In this document: piece after piece, positions 1 through 6,565 of the stretch | Position numbering within the stretch: the first letter of the stretch is position 1 | Layout of the letters: every line of letters begins with the position of its first letter | DNA from: Candidatus Poribacteria bacterium | Lineage (GTDB): Bacteria > Poribacteria > WGA-4E > WGA-3G | Direction of reading: 5' to 3' | DNA: 13,847 bases | NCBI GenBank assembly: GCA_007571355.1 | Contig: RKRO01000493.1 | Span: 1-13,847 of the forward strand | Made by a program: the position numbers and the translations under genes | The notes under the pieces: model-generated | Database searches by the model: none | The model's input: the letters and a program-made list of their open reading frames with translations, nothing else | Told to the model about the DNA's origin: nothing

Positions 1-38
1 TTGTTAAAACCTTTTAAATCTAAGGAGAATACTTAACG

Positions 39-599
39 ATGTTCAAGATTTTCGCCAAAATCAGCGGCATACTCATCCTACTTATAAGTTTTATGGGGTG
101 CGGAGACGCTGATAAAGTCGGACAAATTTCGGCCGAAGACACGCTTCAAATTAGTAGTATCTTAGACCGGTGGCGGGAAGGCTATGAAACAGAAGATGTT
201 AATACTTACATTGGCACCTTCTGGGAAGAAGGTTTCCTCTATGTTTCTGATATGGGAACAGACGGGGATAAAACAGACGATGTAGAATTTGACGATATTC
301 GACAAGAGCGCGCCGCTGCAACCCGCGTTTTTGAACGGTTCCAGGACATTGAAATAGAACTCTCTTCCCCGCCAGAAATTTCTATGAACGATGATGGGAC
401 AGAGGCAGAGGTACGGAATCACTACAGAATCCAATTCTTCGTGTCAGATGGTTATGCACTTGAAGGCGGGTATAGCGGCGCATACGCCGAGGGAGACAAC
501 ATCTTCATTTTTGAAAAAAGAAATGACGAATGGCGTATCGCCGAATGGCACGATGAAGCCTTCAACGAAGAAGAAATCCGTATCGCTAATAACCTATAG
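39..599 (+). CDS. Small NTF2/SnoaL-like lipoprotein
   Basis: The 186-residue product starts with a short basic stretch and a hydrophobic segment (about residues 8-19) ending in F-M-G-C, so Cys21 is a plausible though non-ideal lipobox cysteine; a lipid-anchored periplasmic or outer-membrane protein is inferred. Residues about 35-178 have the order typical of the NTF2-like superfamily (SnoaL/DUF4440 types): an N-terminal helix with W-R-E-G-Y-E-T-E-D-V, a Y-x-x-x-F-W-E-E-G-F segment, a helix around residues 85-105, then long beta strands ending in W-R-I-A-E-W-H-D-E-A-F. No catalytic residues can be named. AAGGAG lies 11 nt before the ATG, supporting this start. The next gene begins 58 nt downstream with no terminator between, so the two are probably co-transcribed. 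A direct role is unknown; NTF2-like lipoproteins often bind small ligands or scaffold envelope complexes. The reading frame is solid, the fold call moderate. Confidence 0.78.
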   Translation: MFKIFAKISGILILLISFMGCGDADKVGQISAEDTLQISSILDRWREGYETEDVNTYIGTFWEEGFLYVSDMGTDGDKTDDVEFDDIRQERAAATRVFERFQDIEIELSSPPEISMNDDGTEAEVRNHYRIQFFVSDGYALEGGYSGAYAEGDNIFIFEKRNDEWRIAEWHDEAFNEEEIRIANNL

Positions 600-657
600 A
601 TCCAAAAAGGAGGCACTATTTCTACCCCAATAGAACAGGCAGAAATAGCAAACATTT

Positions 658-2064
658 ATGCCGCAACAGGAGGAACATCTGCGCGATTACTTTAAACTCA
701 TCCGAAAGTATGACTTCACAATCTGCTTAAGTGTACTATTGGTGTTGGGAATCGCCCTAATCATTTCGCTCCGTTTGCCGAAAACTTATGCCGCCTCCAC
801 TTTAATACTATTCGTCCAATCCAGCACTACACCCTCTTTATCTTCAACCAACCTCTTTCAAGATGTCCTCTCCGGCGGCGTTGACAGACGTGAGATGGAA
901 ACCATCAGTGCCCGGTTTTCAACTGAATCGATGCTTAACACAGCCATTGAAAATCTTGAAGACAGCGGACACACCCAGGCTGTCGCTCTTTTACCACCCG
1001 TAGGTAAACTCAAACAATTGCTGAAGGTACAAGTAAACCCAGACTCCGACTATATCAATATTTCTATTAACTTAACCGAGGAAGAAGGTGGAGAACGCAA
1101 CGCAGCACTCTTCGTTAATCAACTCGCAAAAGATATGCAAATATTGCGGAGCGGAGATGAAGAAACCAAACTTAGAGAACTCATGGCGTTCCTCGAAAGT
1201 AAACGACGAGACCTCGAAGCACAAATAGAGAACGAACTACAGAATCTTCTCAAATTTGTTCGCGAAAATGGAAGCCCGGAAACATGGGTGCCTATGTTGA
1301 CTAATTTGCTGGAACGCAATGCCAGTGTTCGAGAAAAGATTGAAACGAATCGACAGCGACTTCATGCAACGCGTGCACACGTCGCATACCTACAAGATCG
1401 ACTCAAACAATTGCCTCAGCAGACGCAATTATCAGAAACCTCCACTTATAATCCTGTTTGGCTTTTTCAGCAGGAGAAACTCTTCAATCTTGAATCGCAG
1501 CGTGTAGCAGATACCAAGAAGGTCGGCAAGCATCCATCAGAATTGGAAGGACTTAACGCACAAATCGACGACATCCAAAAAAAGAACAAAAACACGCTCC
1601 CCACAACCACGACTACCACCTACGGGACCTCTTCCCATTATACCTACATACAGAATCAGTTGGCAGCGTTTGTGCCAACCTTAGCGAGTTACGAAAACAC
1701 CGAAGAACGCCTCAAACGGGAACGTGAAGAACTAAAATATGAGTTGACAAAAGTCCTCGAACAGATCCCAGAAAACCACACGATACTGACACAAATACAA
1801 GCCAAAATCCAGAAAATGAGTGTGCCCATTGAAGCAATAGTCAAACGTTCGCTTGAACTCGAAATATTATATGCCGAATCCAAGATGCCGCCCCATCGTA
1901 ACCAGATAGGTGGTATCGAGATCGTCGATCGCGCCTCACCACGGAAGATTCCTGTCAACCCGCAGCTCAAACTCATTATTGTTATCGCGGGAATCGCAGG
2001 CCTATTTTTAGGTGTTACAACCGCCTTATTCACGGAATACTTCAACAAAACCGTCGAGAACTAA
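658..2064 (+). CDS. Wzz/GumC-type polysaccharide co-polymerase (chain-length determinant family)
   Basis: This 468-residue protein has the polysaccharide co-polymerase plan. A short cytoplasmic N-terminus (L-R-D-Y-F-K-L-I-R-K) leads into a transmembrane helix at about 20-38. A periplasmic Wzz-type domain follows, then long coiled-coil-prone stretches at about 160-250 and 340-400. The family's proline-rich motif (S-P-R-K-I-P-V-N-P, about 427-435) precedes the second transmembrane helix at about 437-458. No Walker-type tyrosine-kinase domain follows, so it resembles kinase-less GumC/PCP-2b or O-antigen Wzz proteins. Such inner-membrane oligomers set chain length or couple polymerisation to export of surface polysaccharide; no polymerase, flippase or glycosyltransferase is in the window to fix the substrate. 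An in-frame TAG at 646-648 limits the start to ATG 658 or later. The strong AAAAGGAGG at 605-613 is about 45 nt too far upstream, while a second AGGAGG inside the frame precedes a CTG at 679, so the exact start is uncertain. A run of six Thr lies near residue 315. Confidence 0.87.
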   Translation: MPQQEEHLRDYFKLIRKYDFTICLSVLLVLGIALIISLRLPKTYAASTLILFVQSSTTPSLSSTNLFQDVLSGGVDRREMETISARFSTESMLNTAIENLEDSGHTQAVALLPPVGKLKQLLKVQVNPDSDYINISINLTEEEGGERNAALFVNQLAKDMQILRSGDEETKLRELMAFLESKRRDLEAQIENELQNLLKFVRENGSPETWVPMLTNLLERNASVREKIETNRQRLHATRAHVAYLQDRLKQLPQQTQLSETSTYNPVWLFQQEKLFNLESQRVADTKKVGKHPSELEGLNAQIDDIQKKNKNTLPTTTTTTYGTSSHYTYIQNQLAAFVPTLASYENTEERLKREREELKYELTKVLEQIPENHTILTQIQAKIQKMSVPIEAIVKRSLELEILYAESKMPPHRNQIGGIEIVDRASPRKIPVNPQLKLIIVIAGIAGLFLGVTTALFTEYFNKTVEN

Positions 2065-2096
2065 AAAAAAGCGAAATACAGTTTTAGGAAACAACG

Positions 2097-2132
2097 GCAG
2101 CCTTGATCTTCAATTCGAGGCTGCGTTTTTTT
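2097..2132 (+). terminator. Intrinsic terminator after the Wzz-like gene
   Basis: A ten-pair stem (GCAGCCTTGA at 2097-2106 with TCGAGGCTGC at 2115-2124, one G-U pair) closes an 8-nt loop and is followed by seven T after a single G. It lies about 33 nt past the stop codon and would end the lipoprotein/Wzz transcript. Confidence 0.88.
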
Positions 2133-2432
2133 ATACTTTTGAAAAAAAATGTCATTTTTTCTTGAATTGTAGTATAATTATGTTATGCCCAATAGGGATC
2201 ATGGAATTTGTATATCCGTTAACATTGTGAGGGATCGGTTTGCTATCGTTCCACTGTCTTAAGGGAAATGGTAAAAAAGAAGCGAAGCAAATTTATCCTC
2301 ATATTAGATACATTCCCACTGTGTAGCCTCTATTGCCACAATTATGCAAAGAATGGAAAGATGTGCAAACTATATTTTAAGGTAACCCTAAGACGGGCGA
2401 GACATTAAAATAAAATCGTACGGATATTAAAC

Positions 2433-2461
2433 TTGAAAATATATCACATTTATGGTATGTT
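2433..2461 (+). promoter_or_regulatory. Candidate sigma70 promoter, distal
   Basis: TTGAAA (2433-2438), a 17-nt spacer and TATGTT (2456-2461), with a TGg extension just before the -10. The predicted start near 2468 gives a leader of about 410 nt to the large lipoprotein gene. Weaker than the next promoter, but with ideal spacing. Confidence 0.5.
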
Positions 2462-2506
2462 TTATCTCAAGTTTTACCCTAATGTGTGCTTTTTTCTGTT
2501 AAAAAC

Positions 2507-2535
2507 TTGACAGAAATTCACATCAATGCTATTTT
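2507..2535 (+). promoter_or_regulatory. Strong candidate sigma70 promoter for the large lipoprotein gene
   Basis: A perfect -35 TTGACA (2507-2512), a 17-nt spacer and TATTTT (2530-2535), preceded by TGc as an extended -10. The predicted start is near 2542, leaving about 336 nt of untranslated leader before the ATG at 2879. Confidence 0.75.
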
Positions 2536-2553
2536 AAAGGCTAAGAACAGTTT

Positions 2554-2578
2554 CGCGGGCATTTTTCTCGCGTTTTTT
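2554..2578 (+). terminator. Terminator-like hairpin just after the promoter (possible attenuator)
   Basis: CGCGGG (2554-2559) pairs with CTCGCG (2567-2572), one G-U pair, around a 7-nt loop, directly followed by six T. It begins only about 12 nt after the predicted start at 2542, so read-through would be needed to express the downstream gene. The T tract can instead pair in an overlapping stem (TTTTGC 2575-2580 with GCAAAA 2589-2594), which would compete. Stem stability is modest; regulation is inferred. Confidence 0.45.
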
Positions 2579-2697
2579 GCAAATTTTCGCAAAATAGACC
2601 CTTAATTTGTTGGAAGGAGACTCGCTGTTTCTTGTATCGCGCAGTAACCGTAATTTACACGCGTCTGTCCGATAGTGGCGAAAAATAAAGGAGTTGC

Positions 2698-2808
2698 ATG
2701 TACACTACTCTTAAATACGTAATTTTCGAACTTTTCGTTTACAAGACAAGCAGTTTTCGTCCATTTTCAAGGTTTTCGTCGGAAACCTGGGGTGGTGGGA
2801 ACGATTAA
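2698..2808 (+). CDS. Possible 36-residue leader peptide
   Basis: An ATG frame of 36 codons preceded by AAAGGAG (2687-2693) with a short 4-nt spacer, lying inside the predicted leader of the large lipoprotein gene. The peptide is rich in Phe, Ser, Thr and Tyr, carries no evident signal peptide or membrane helix, and ends with a W-G-G-G-N-D segment. It resembles no family I know. It overlaps the AGGTTT/AAACCT stem at 2770-2788, so ribosome movement could affect folding. It may equally be a chance frame; the main support is the Shine-Dalgarno and its location. Confidence 0.25.
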   Translation: MYTTLKYVIFELFVYKTSSFRPFSRFSSETWGGGND

Positions 2809-2878
2809 CAACTTGTTTATATCGTAACGCTGTTTCCCAAATATCCGATTCATTATTTCCAAGGAGGAAAAATAAATA

Positions 2879-5800
2879 ATGAACAGGCTAAAACAATCAA
2901 TTGATGTTTTACTTGTAGCGACCTGTATCCTGAGTGCTTTCGTGCTTTACGGTTGTGGAGCACAGAGCCTTGGTCCACAAGAACCCCTATTACCAACGAT
3001 TGAGGGGAGTTCTAAATTCTCAGCGCGTTTCCAGTTAGAAGAAGAACCGCAATTCTTCTATGACCTGTTCGGAAAAGAGCTGCTTGAAGGTAACGAGGTC
3101 TATAACTATCGTGAACAGAAAGAGTTTGACCAGAACGGTGAATTGTTCGTCGGTTGGACTGGGCAACTTGATAGTGAACGATTCTCGGCACAGTTGGACA
3201 GAACGGTCTTAACAGAAGATAGTTTCCGTGGAAGATATACCGAATTTGCTATCGGTGATAGCATGCGCTTCAAGCCGTCTACGCTATTCCCGAACCGCTA
3301 TATCCTCTATAAAACAGAATTTGATGGATTTCGATGGGACATCTCTTTTGCCCAAGAACGGCACCTCTTCACACTCATCAACTCCCGTATCTCGAACCCT
3401 GTACAACTCACAGACGCAGCGGCGAACCTTGCCCCGACGCTCGGTCGTCGAAACGGTCTGAATGAAGATGCCGGTGTAAGGCACATTGAAAACGCACGCC
3501 TCGTCGGATTCCGGGCACAAGGTCTCTTAGGCGACATCTTCCGCGTCGGGTTCACTTACGTTAATCTCCATAAAGAACACCCGGAACGTGTTGAAAACCC
3601 ACTCATGGGTACCGTGGCAAATACACCACCGGAATCCATCTCTGTTGTCTTCCGTGACGATTCGCCTGAAGACAATCACGAAATCGTGACGCAATTCTCG
3701 GGTTTTGATGAAAATTTACACAGTGATAATATTCAGGGGGGGGTAGGTGCAGCTTTCAAAAGCATGAAAGTTACAATCGTCACACAAGCTTTGGAAGAAG
3801 TAGAACCCTTAACGCCGCAAGAGATTGAAGACGGTGTTATCCTCCCTGAGCCCAAGACATTGCCAGCTGAAACCCAAACCATTGATCTTGGTATTAGCGA
3901 TGTCATCCCCCTGACCATCGGGGGACTGCCTGCTACAATTCGCGACTCTGTTGATGGAGAGTGGAAAATTGTGGACGGTTTCAACAAGATGAAAGTTGTC
4001 CTCGTTTTTGTCGATCCAGATGGCACACCTTCTCCTGAAATCGCACAACTCGTTTCAGAAGGCGCAGTTGAAGTTGAGGCGGACCCACGTACCGTCCAGT
4101 CCGTCAACTTTGAAATGGTTGTCGCTGGTGATTACAACATCGCTATAATCGGCTCCAGTGCAGCCAACAGAGCCGAGTCAGACCCAGAAATCCAAGAATG
4201 GATCAAAACCGAGGATGGACACATCCAGATGCCTTATCGGGATGTTATTGAAGCACCAGGCAACTACGGACAGTCCTCAGATTACACCAGTAACCGGGCA
4301 GCACTACAAGACAATCCGAGTGCTTGGGAAGGTGAAGGCAGACCCCGTAAAGTCAGTTATCGCTACGGCGCAGCACGCGCAGCACTCCTTTACGGACTCG
4401 ACTTAGAAGGTACGATCGGAAATGTTTTTGTCCGAGCACACTACTCCATCAACGGTAAATATAAGCAGTACCCCACCATCCCGAAAAATCAGGTCGGGTT
4501 TAGCCGACTCACCGAAACTATTGAAGGCGAAGATGGTGAGGAAAGTACGGGGACCTCAATCGACCCAGTCACAAATTTGCCGGTAGATGGCAACGGAATA
4601 CCTACCTACTCCGAAACTGAGGGCGAGCGATTTGAGGCGATGTTAGGCGGTGACGGAACCGATGAAAGTGGTGACGGTGTCATGGGAAGAGAGACAGCCT
4701 GGTTCGTCCAGCTCAAATCTCGCTTCGGAAAATTGTACCTCGAAGGCGTATATTACCATATTGACCCCGGGTACACGACGACATACCTCAATTTCGGTTC
4801 TAACAGCAACAGAGATCAACCCTACTCGCTACCACGGACACCTGAATCGCAATCCGAACAAGATCCGTGGGATGAAACCAATTACGCCCTCATTGAAGAT
4901 GATGATGATGACGACGACTGGCCCGATGACATCGACTTCGACGGAGTCCTACCCCGCGCAGATGACAGAGACCAAAACGGGGTCCTGGACTTCCAAGAAG
5001 ACTTCCTCATCTTTGATGCCGACCCTCCGGTCTTCACAGACCTCGTCGACCTGAACAACAACGGAACAATTGATTCCCTTGAAGACGATTTTGAACCGCA
5101 ATATGAGTACGGAGTGGATAGGGAAGGATACCATGCCTTTGCTGAATATGATCTCCTTGATAACCTTTCACTAAAAGTCGGATGGCTCAACGAAAACGAA
5201 GTTTCAAGTCGGCGTAAGAATGACTCCAAATACCTACACGTCACGTATCAACGTGATATTCCAGACTTTGGAACCATACTTTTCCAAAATCGTTTCGTCC
5301 GAGTTCAAGATGACATCCCAGATTACACGATTACATTGCGGGTCGGGGAATTGGAACCTGTCCAAATCTCTGACGAACTTGATTTCTATAACGCCCGTGT
5401 AAATACAACAACTCTCCAGTTCCTCTACACTGCTGTCCCAAATCTCACACTTGAAGCGAAGTTCCTCGTCGTCCTGCAACATCAGTATGAGCAGGATGCA
5501 GAAAACGCCATCTTCTTGGATGTTGAGGCGACAGACCCTGAAGACTTAGATGACCCGCTTACCGCTGATCAGCGCGTCGATTTCATGGTACCCGATGAAC
5601 AGGTACGCTCCAGTGGTGACAGACGAGAGTTCCCATTCTATCCAGACCACGGGATTAACGCCCTCGATCCAGATGATACCGGATTAATCTACGATCCGAA
5701 TAACTGGAAAACGCGTCGCTACCCAGAACGCGATATTCGCAACCAACAGACGATTCTCAAGGCAAGATACGAGATCCCTCTCGGTGAACTGCCTTTCGTT

Positions 5801-6280
5801 GATAGAATCGGTGAAGATCTAACACTTACACCGATGGTCAAGTACATCTGGGATCGTGCCTTTGACCGTAGTGCTGAAGAAATCGGAGACGCACTCAATC
5901 CGCGCCTCTTCTTACCCACTGATAATGAACCTGTCGAATACTTGCGCTTCAACCGCAGAAGCCGTGAAGATGTACTCGGTGTACGGCTCGATTATCAGTT
6001 TTCACAGCGGATGAATATCTTGGGGGGGTTCCAATACCGGAAATTCACCAACCGGGATAATAACTTCAAAAACTATTTGACGAATTTCCCAGAAGATGAA
6101 GATGTCCCCGTTCTCTACAGACCGGATTTGCGAACCCGAATCTTTGAAGTCCAAGCGATCAACCGCGGTGAATGGCTTGGGTTCAACATTGTTATCCTCG
6201 CCGGTTATCGGCGAACCACCATCCTGCTTGATCACACGACGAGTAATACAACCTTCGTCCGAGCAATGATGGGCTTCTAA
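2879..6280 (+). CDS. Large beta-rich outer-membrane-type lipoprotein with calcium-binding loops
   Basis: I do not recognise a named family for this 1133-residue protein. It begins with a signal sequence ending L-Y-G-C, so Cys26 is a likely lipidation site. The rest alternates polar and aromatic or hydrophobic residues in short stretches (for example about 605-640, 749-815 and 1010-1133) and ends in Phe1133, as many outer-membrane barrels do; an outer-membrane or surface location is inferred. An aspartate run at 674-680 is followed by two perfect EF-hand/dockerin-like loops of pattern D-x-[DN]-x-N-G-x-x-D-x-x-E at 696-707 and 724-735, so calcium binding is likely. These sit between putative strands, as an exposed loop would. 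No TonB box or plug domain was seen. AAGGAGG lies 11 nt before the ATG. Two poly-G tracts (3736-3743 and 6022-6028) could allow slipped-strand switching. It stands alone between a terminator and a strong hairpin, upstream of exbB. Barrel topology is a reading by eye. Confidence 0.8.
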   Translation: MNRLKQSIDVLLVATCILSAFVLYGCGAQSLGPQEPLLPTIEGSSKFSARFQLEEEPQFFYDLFGKELLEGNEVYNYREQKEFDQNGELFVGWTGQLDSERFSAQLDRTVLTEDSFRGRYTEFAIGDSMRFKPSTLFPNRYILYKTEFDGFRWDISFAQERHLFTLINSRISNPVQLTDAAANLAPTLGRRNGLNEDAGVRHIENARLVGFRAQGLLGDIFRVGFTYVNLHKEHPERVENPLMGTVANTPPESISVVFRDDSPEDNHEIVTQFSGFDENLHSDNIQGGVGAAFKSMKVTIVTQALEEVEPLTPQEIEDGVILPEPKTLPAETQTIDLGISDVIPLTIGGLPATIRDSVDGEWKIVDGFNKMKVVLVFVDPDGTPSPEIAQLVSEGAVEVEADPRTVQSVNFEMVVAGDYNIAIIGSSAANRAESDPEIQEWIKTEDGHIQMPYRDVIEAPGNYGQSSDYTSNRAALQDNPSAWEGEGRPRKVSYRYGAARAALLYGLDLEGTIGNVFVRAHYSINGKYKQYPTIPKNQVGFSRLTETIEGEDGEESTGTSIDPVTNLPVDGNGIPTYSETEGERFEAMLGGDGTDESGDGVMGRETAWFVQLKSRFGKLYLEGVYYHIDPGYTTTYLNFGSNSNRDQPYSLPRTPESQSEQDPWDETNYALIEDDDDDDDWPDDIDFDGVLPRADDRDQNGVLDFQEDFLIFDADPPVFTDLVDLNNNGTIDSLEDDFEPQYEYGVDREGYHAFAEYDLLDNLSLKVGWLNENEVSSRRKNDSKYLHVTYQRDIPDFGTILFQNRFVRVQDDIPDYTITLRVGELEPVQISDELDFYNARVNTTTLQFLYTAVPNLTLEAKFLVVLQHQYEQDAENAIFLDVEATDPEDLDDPLTADQRVDFMVPDEQVRSSGDRREFPFYPDHGINALDPDDTGLIYDPNNWKTRRYPERDIRNQQTILKARYEIPLGELPFVDRIGEDLTLTPMVKYIWDRAFDRSAEEIGDALNPRLFLPTDNEPVEYLRFNRRSREDVLGVRLDYQFSQRMNILGGFQYRKFTNRDNNFKNYLTNFPEDEDVPVLYRPDLRTRIFEVQAINRGEWLGFNIVILAGYRRTTILLDHTTSNTTFVRAMMGF
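4895..5086 (+). other. Acidic run plus two EF-hand/dockerin-like loops inside the large lipoprotein
   Basis: This segment encodes residues 673-736. Seven consecutive Asp (674-680) come first, then D-R-D-Q-N-G-V-L-D-F-Q-E (696-707) and D-L-N-N-N-G-T-I-D-S-L-E (724-735). Both 12-residue loops satisfy all the ligand positions of a canonical calcium loop, including the Gly at position 6 and Glu at 12. No flanking E and F helices are obvious, so they look like stand-alone dockerin- or thrombospondin-3-type calcium loops. Confidence 0.75.
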
Positions 6281-6289
6281 ATGTTTTGT

Positions 6290-6324
6290 GGTATTGCTGG
6301 ACACGTCCCGTGTCCAGCAATACC
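6290..6324 (+). terminator. Perfect 16-bp hairpin after the large lipoprotein gene, probable terminator
   Basis: GGTATTGCTGGACACG (6290-6305) and its exact reverse complement (6309-6324) flank a 3-nt loop, 10 nt after the stop codon. The stem is exceptionally strong, but only three T follow within GCGTTTAAATATA. It may therefore act as a terminator with a weak U tract, as a 3'-end stabilising structure, or as a REP-like element. Confidence 0.7.
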
Positions 6325-6371
6325 GCGTTTAAATATAGCACCTGGGACGCTCTTTTCGCCAACGTTCAAAT

Positions 6372-6404
6372 ACGCGCGTAACTTCTAACGCACTCAGGTG
6401 TTTT
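6372..6404 (+). repeat. Two-block intergenic element, copy 1
   Basis: This 33-nt stretch aligns without gaps to 8686-8718 with 24 identities, concentrated in two blocks: ACnCGCGTAAC at the left and TCAGGTGTTTT at the right. It begins 48 nt after a strong hairpin. Its CAGGTG can also pair with a CACCTG about 50 nt upstream. Confidence 0.5.
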
Positions 6405-6478
6405 TAATCAAGGTAGTTTATAAGCGAGTAGAAGGATCTATATATATAGACCTCGTTTCCGACCCAGAAAACTCGCAT

Positions 6479-6510
6479 CGTTGTAGTCATACAACGCATT
6501 ATGATATAAC
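6479..6510 (+). promoter_or_regulatory. exbB promoter with overlapping palindrome
   Basis: TTGTAG (6481-6486), an 18-nt spacer and TATAAC (6505-6510) with a TGa extension form a plausible sigma70 promoter starting near 6517. The inverted repeat CGTTGTA (6479-6485) gtca TACAACG (6490-6496) covers the -35, the usual place for a repressor operator. The regulator is unknown. Confidence 0.5.
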
Positions 6511-6519
6511 TTGTAGAGG

Positions 6520-6541
6520 CTTGCCACAAGTAATCGGCAAG
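6520..6541 (+). promoter_or_regulatory. Small hairpin at the 5' end of the exbB mRNA
   Basis: CTTGCC (6520-6525) pairs with GGCAAG (6536-6541) around a 10-nt loop. It begins within a few nucleotides of the predicted start and ends 7 nt before the Shine-Dalgarno (TAAGGAGGA, 6548-6556). It could stabilise the 5' end; no sequestration of the Shine-Dalgarno is evident. Confidence 0.3.
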
Positions 6542-6565
6542 TTACCCTAAGGAGGATCAGAACGA

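Larger units (their letters stand above)
2133..2878. other. 746-bp intergenic and leader region before the large lipoprotein gene
   Basis: No convincing protein gene fills this AT-rich stretch. It holds two good sigma70-type promoters (listed separately), a weaker candidate (ATGTCA at 2149-2154, 18 nt, TATAAT at 2173-2178), a terminator-like hairpin immediately after the second promoter, and further small stems: TTTTGC 2575-2580 with GCAAAA 2589-2594, AGGTTT 2770-2775 with AAACCT 2783-2788, and TGGGAA 2796-2801 with TTCCCA 2834-2839. A 36-codon frame at 2698-2808 has its own Shine-Dalgarno. The motif TTTTCG recurs at least five times between about 2580 and 2780. I do not recognise a known riboswitch class. 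A 5' leader of about 336 nt for the downstream gene is inferred from the second promoter. Confidence 0.7.
6281..6565. other. 285-bp intergenic region upstream of exbB
   Basis: No protein gene is seen. In order it holds a perfect 16-bp hairpin (6290-6324), a CACCTG/CAGGTG pairing around 6340-6400, one copy of an element repeated near 8686, a 12-bp AT palindrome CTATATATATAG (6438-6449), an exbB promoter overlapped by a palindrome (6479-6510), a small stem CTTGCC/GGCAAG (6520-6541) in the leader, and the exbB Shine-Dalgarno. Confidence 0.75.

Noticed and set aside
2012..2230. Plus-strand frame overlapping the end of the Wzz-like gene
   Set aside because: It runs through the intrinsic terminator at 2097-2132 and has no ribosome binding site.
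2268..2408. 46-codon frame with three Cys in the long gap
   Set aside because: AAGGG is only a few nucleotides before the ATG, composition is atypical, and there is no recognisable family; too weak to call.
2133..2878. CRISPR, tRNA or known riboswitch in the long gap
   Set aside because: No direct repeats with spacers, no cloverleaf with CCA-type end, and no conserved core of a riboswitch class that I recognise.
4882..5244. Minus-strand 120-codon Ser-rich frame opposite the large lipoprotein gene
   Set aside because: The Ser/Arg-rich product is the antisense of Asp/Glu-rich codons; a shadow, not a gene.
6438..6449. CTATATATATAG palindrome as an operator
   Set aside because: A simple AT alternation about 40 nt upstream of the promoter; more likely low complexity, noted only within the region description.
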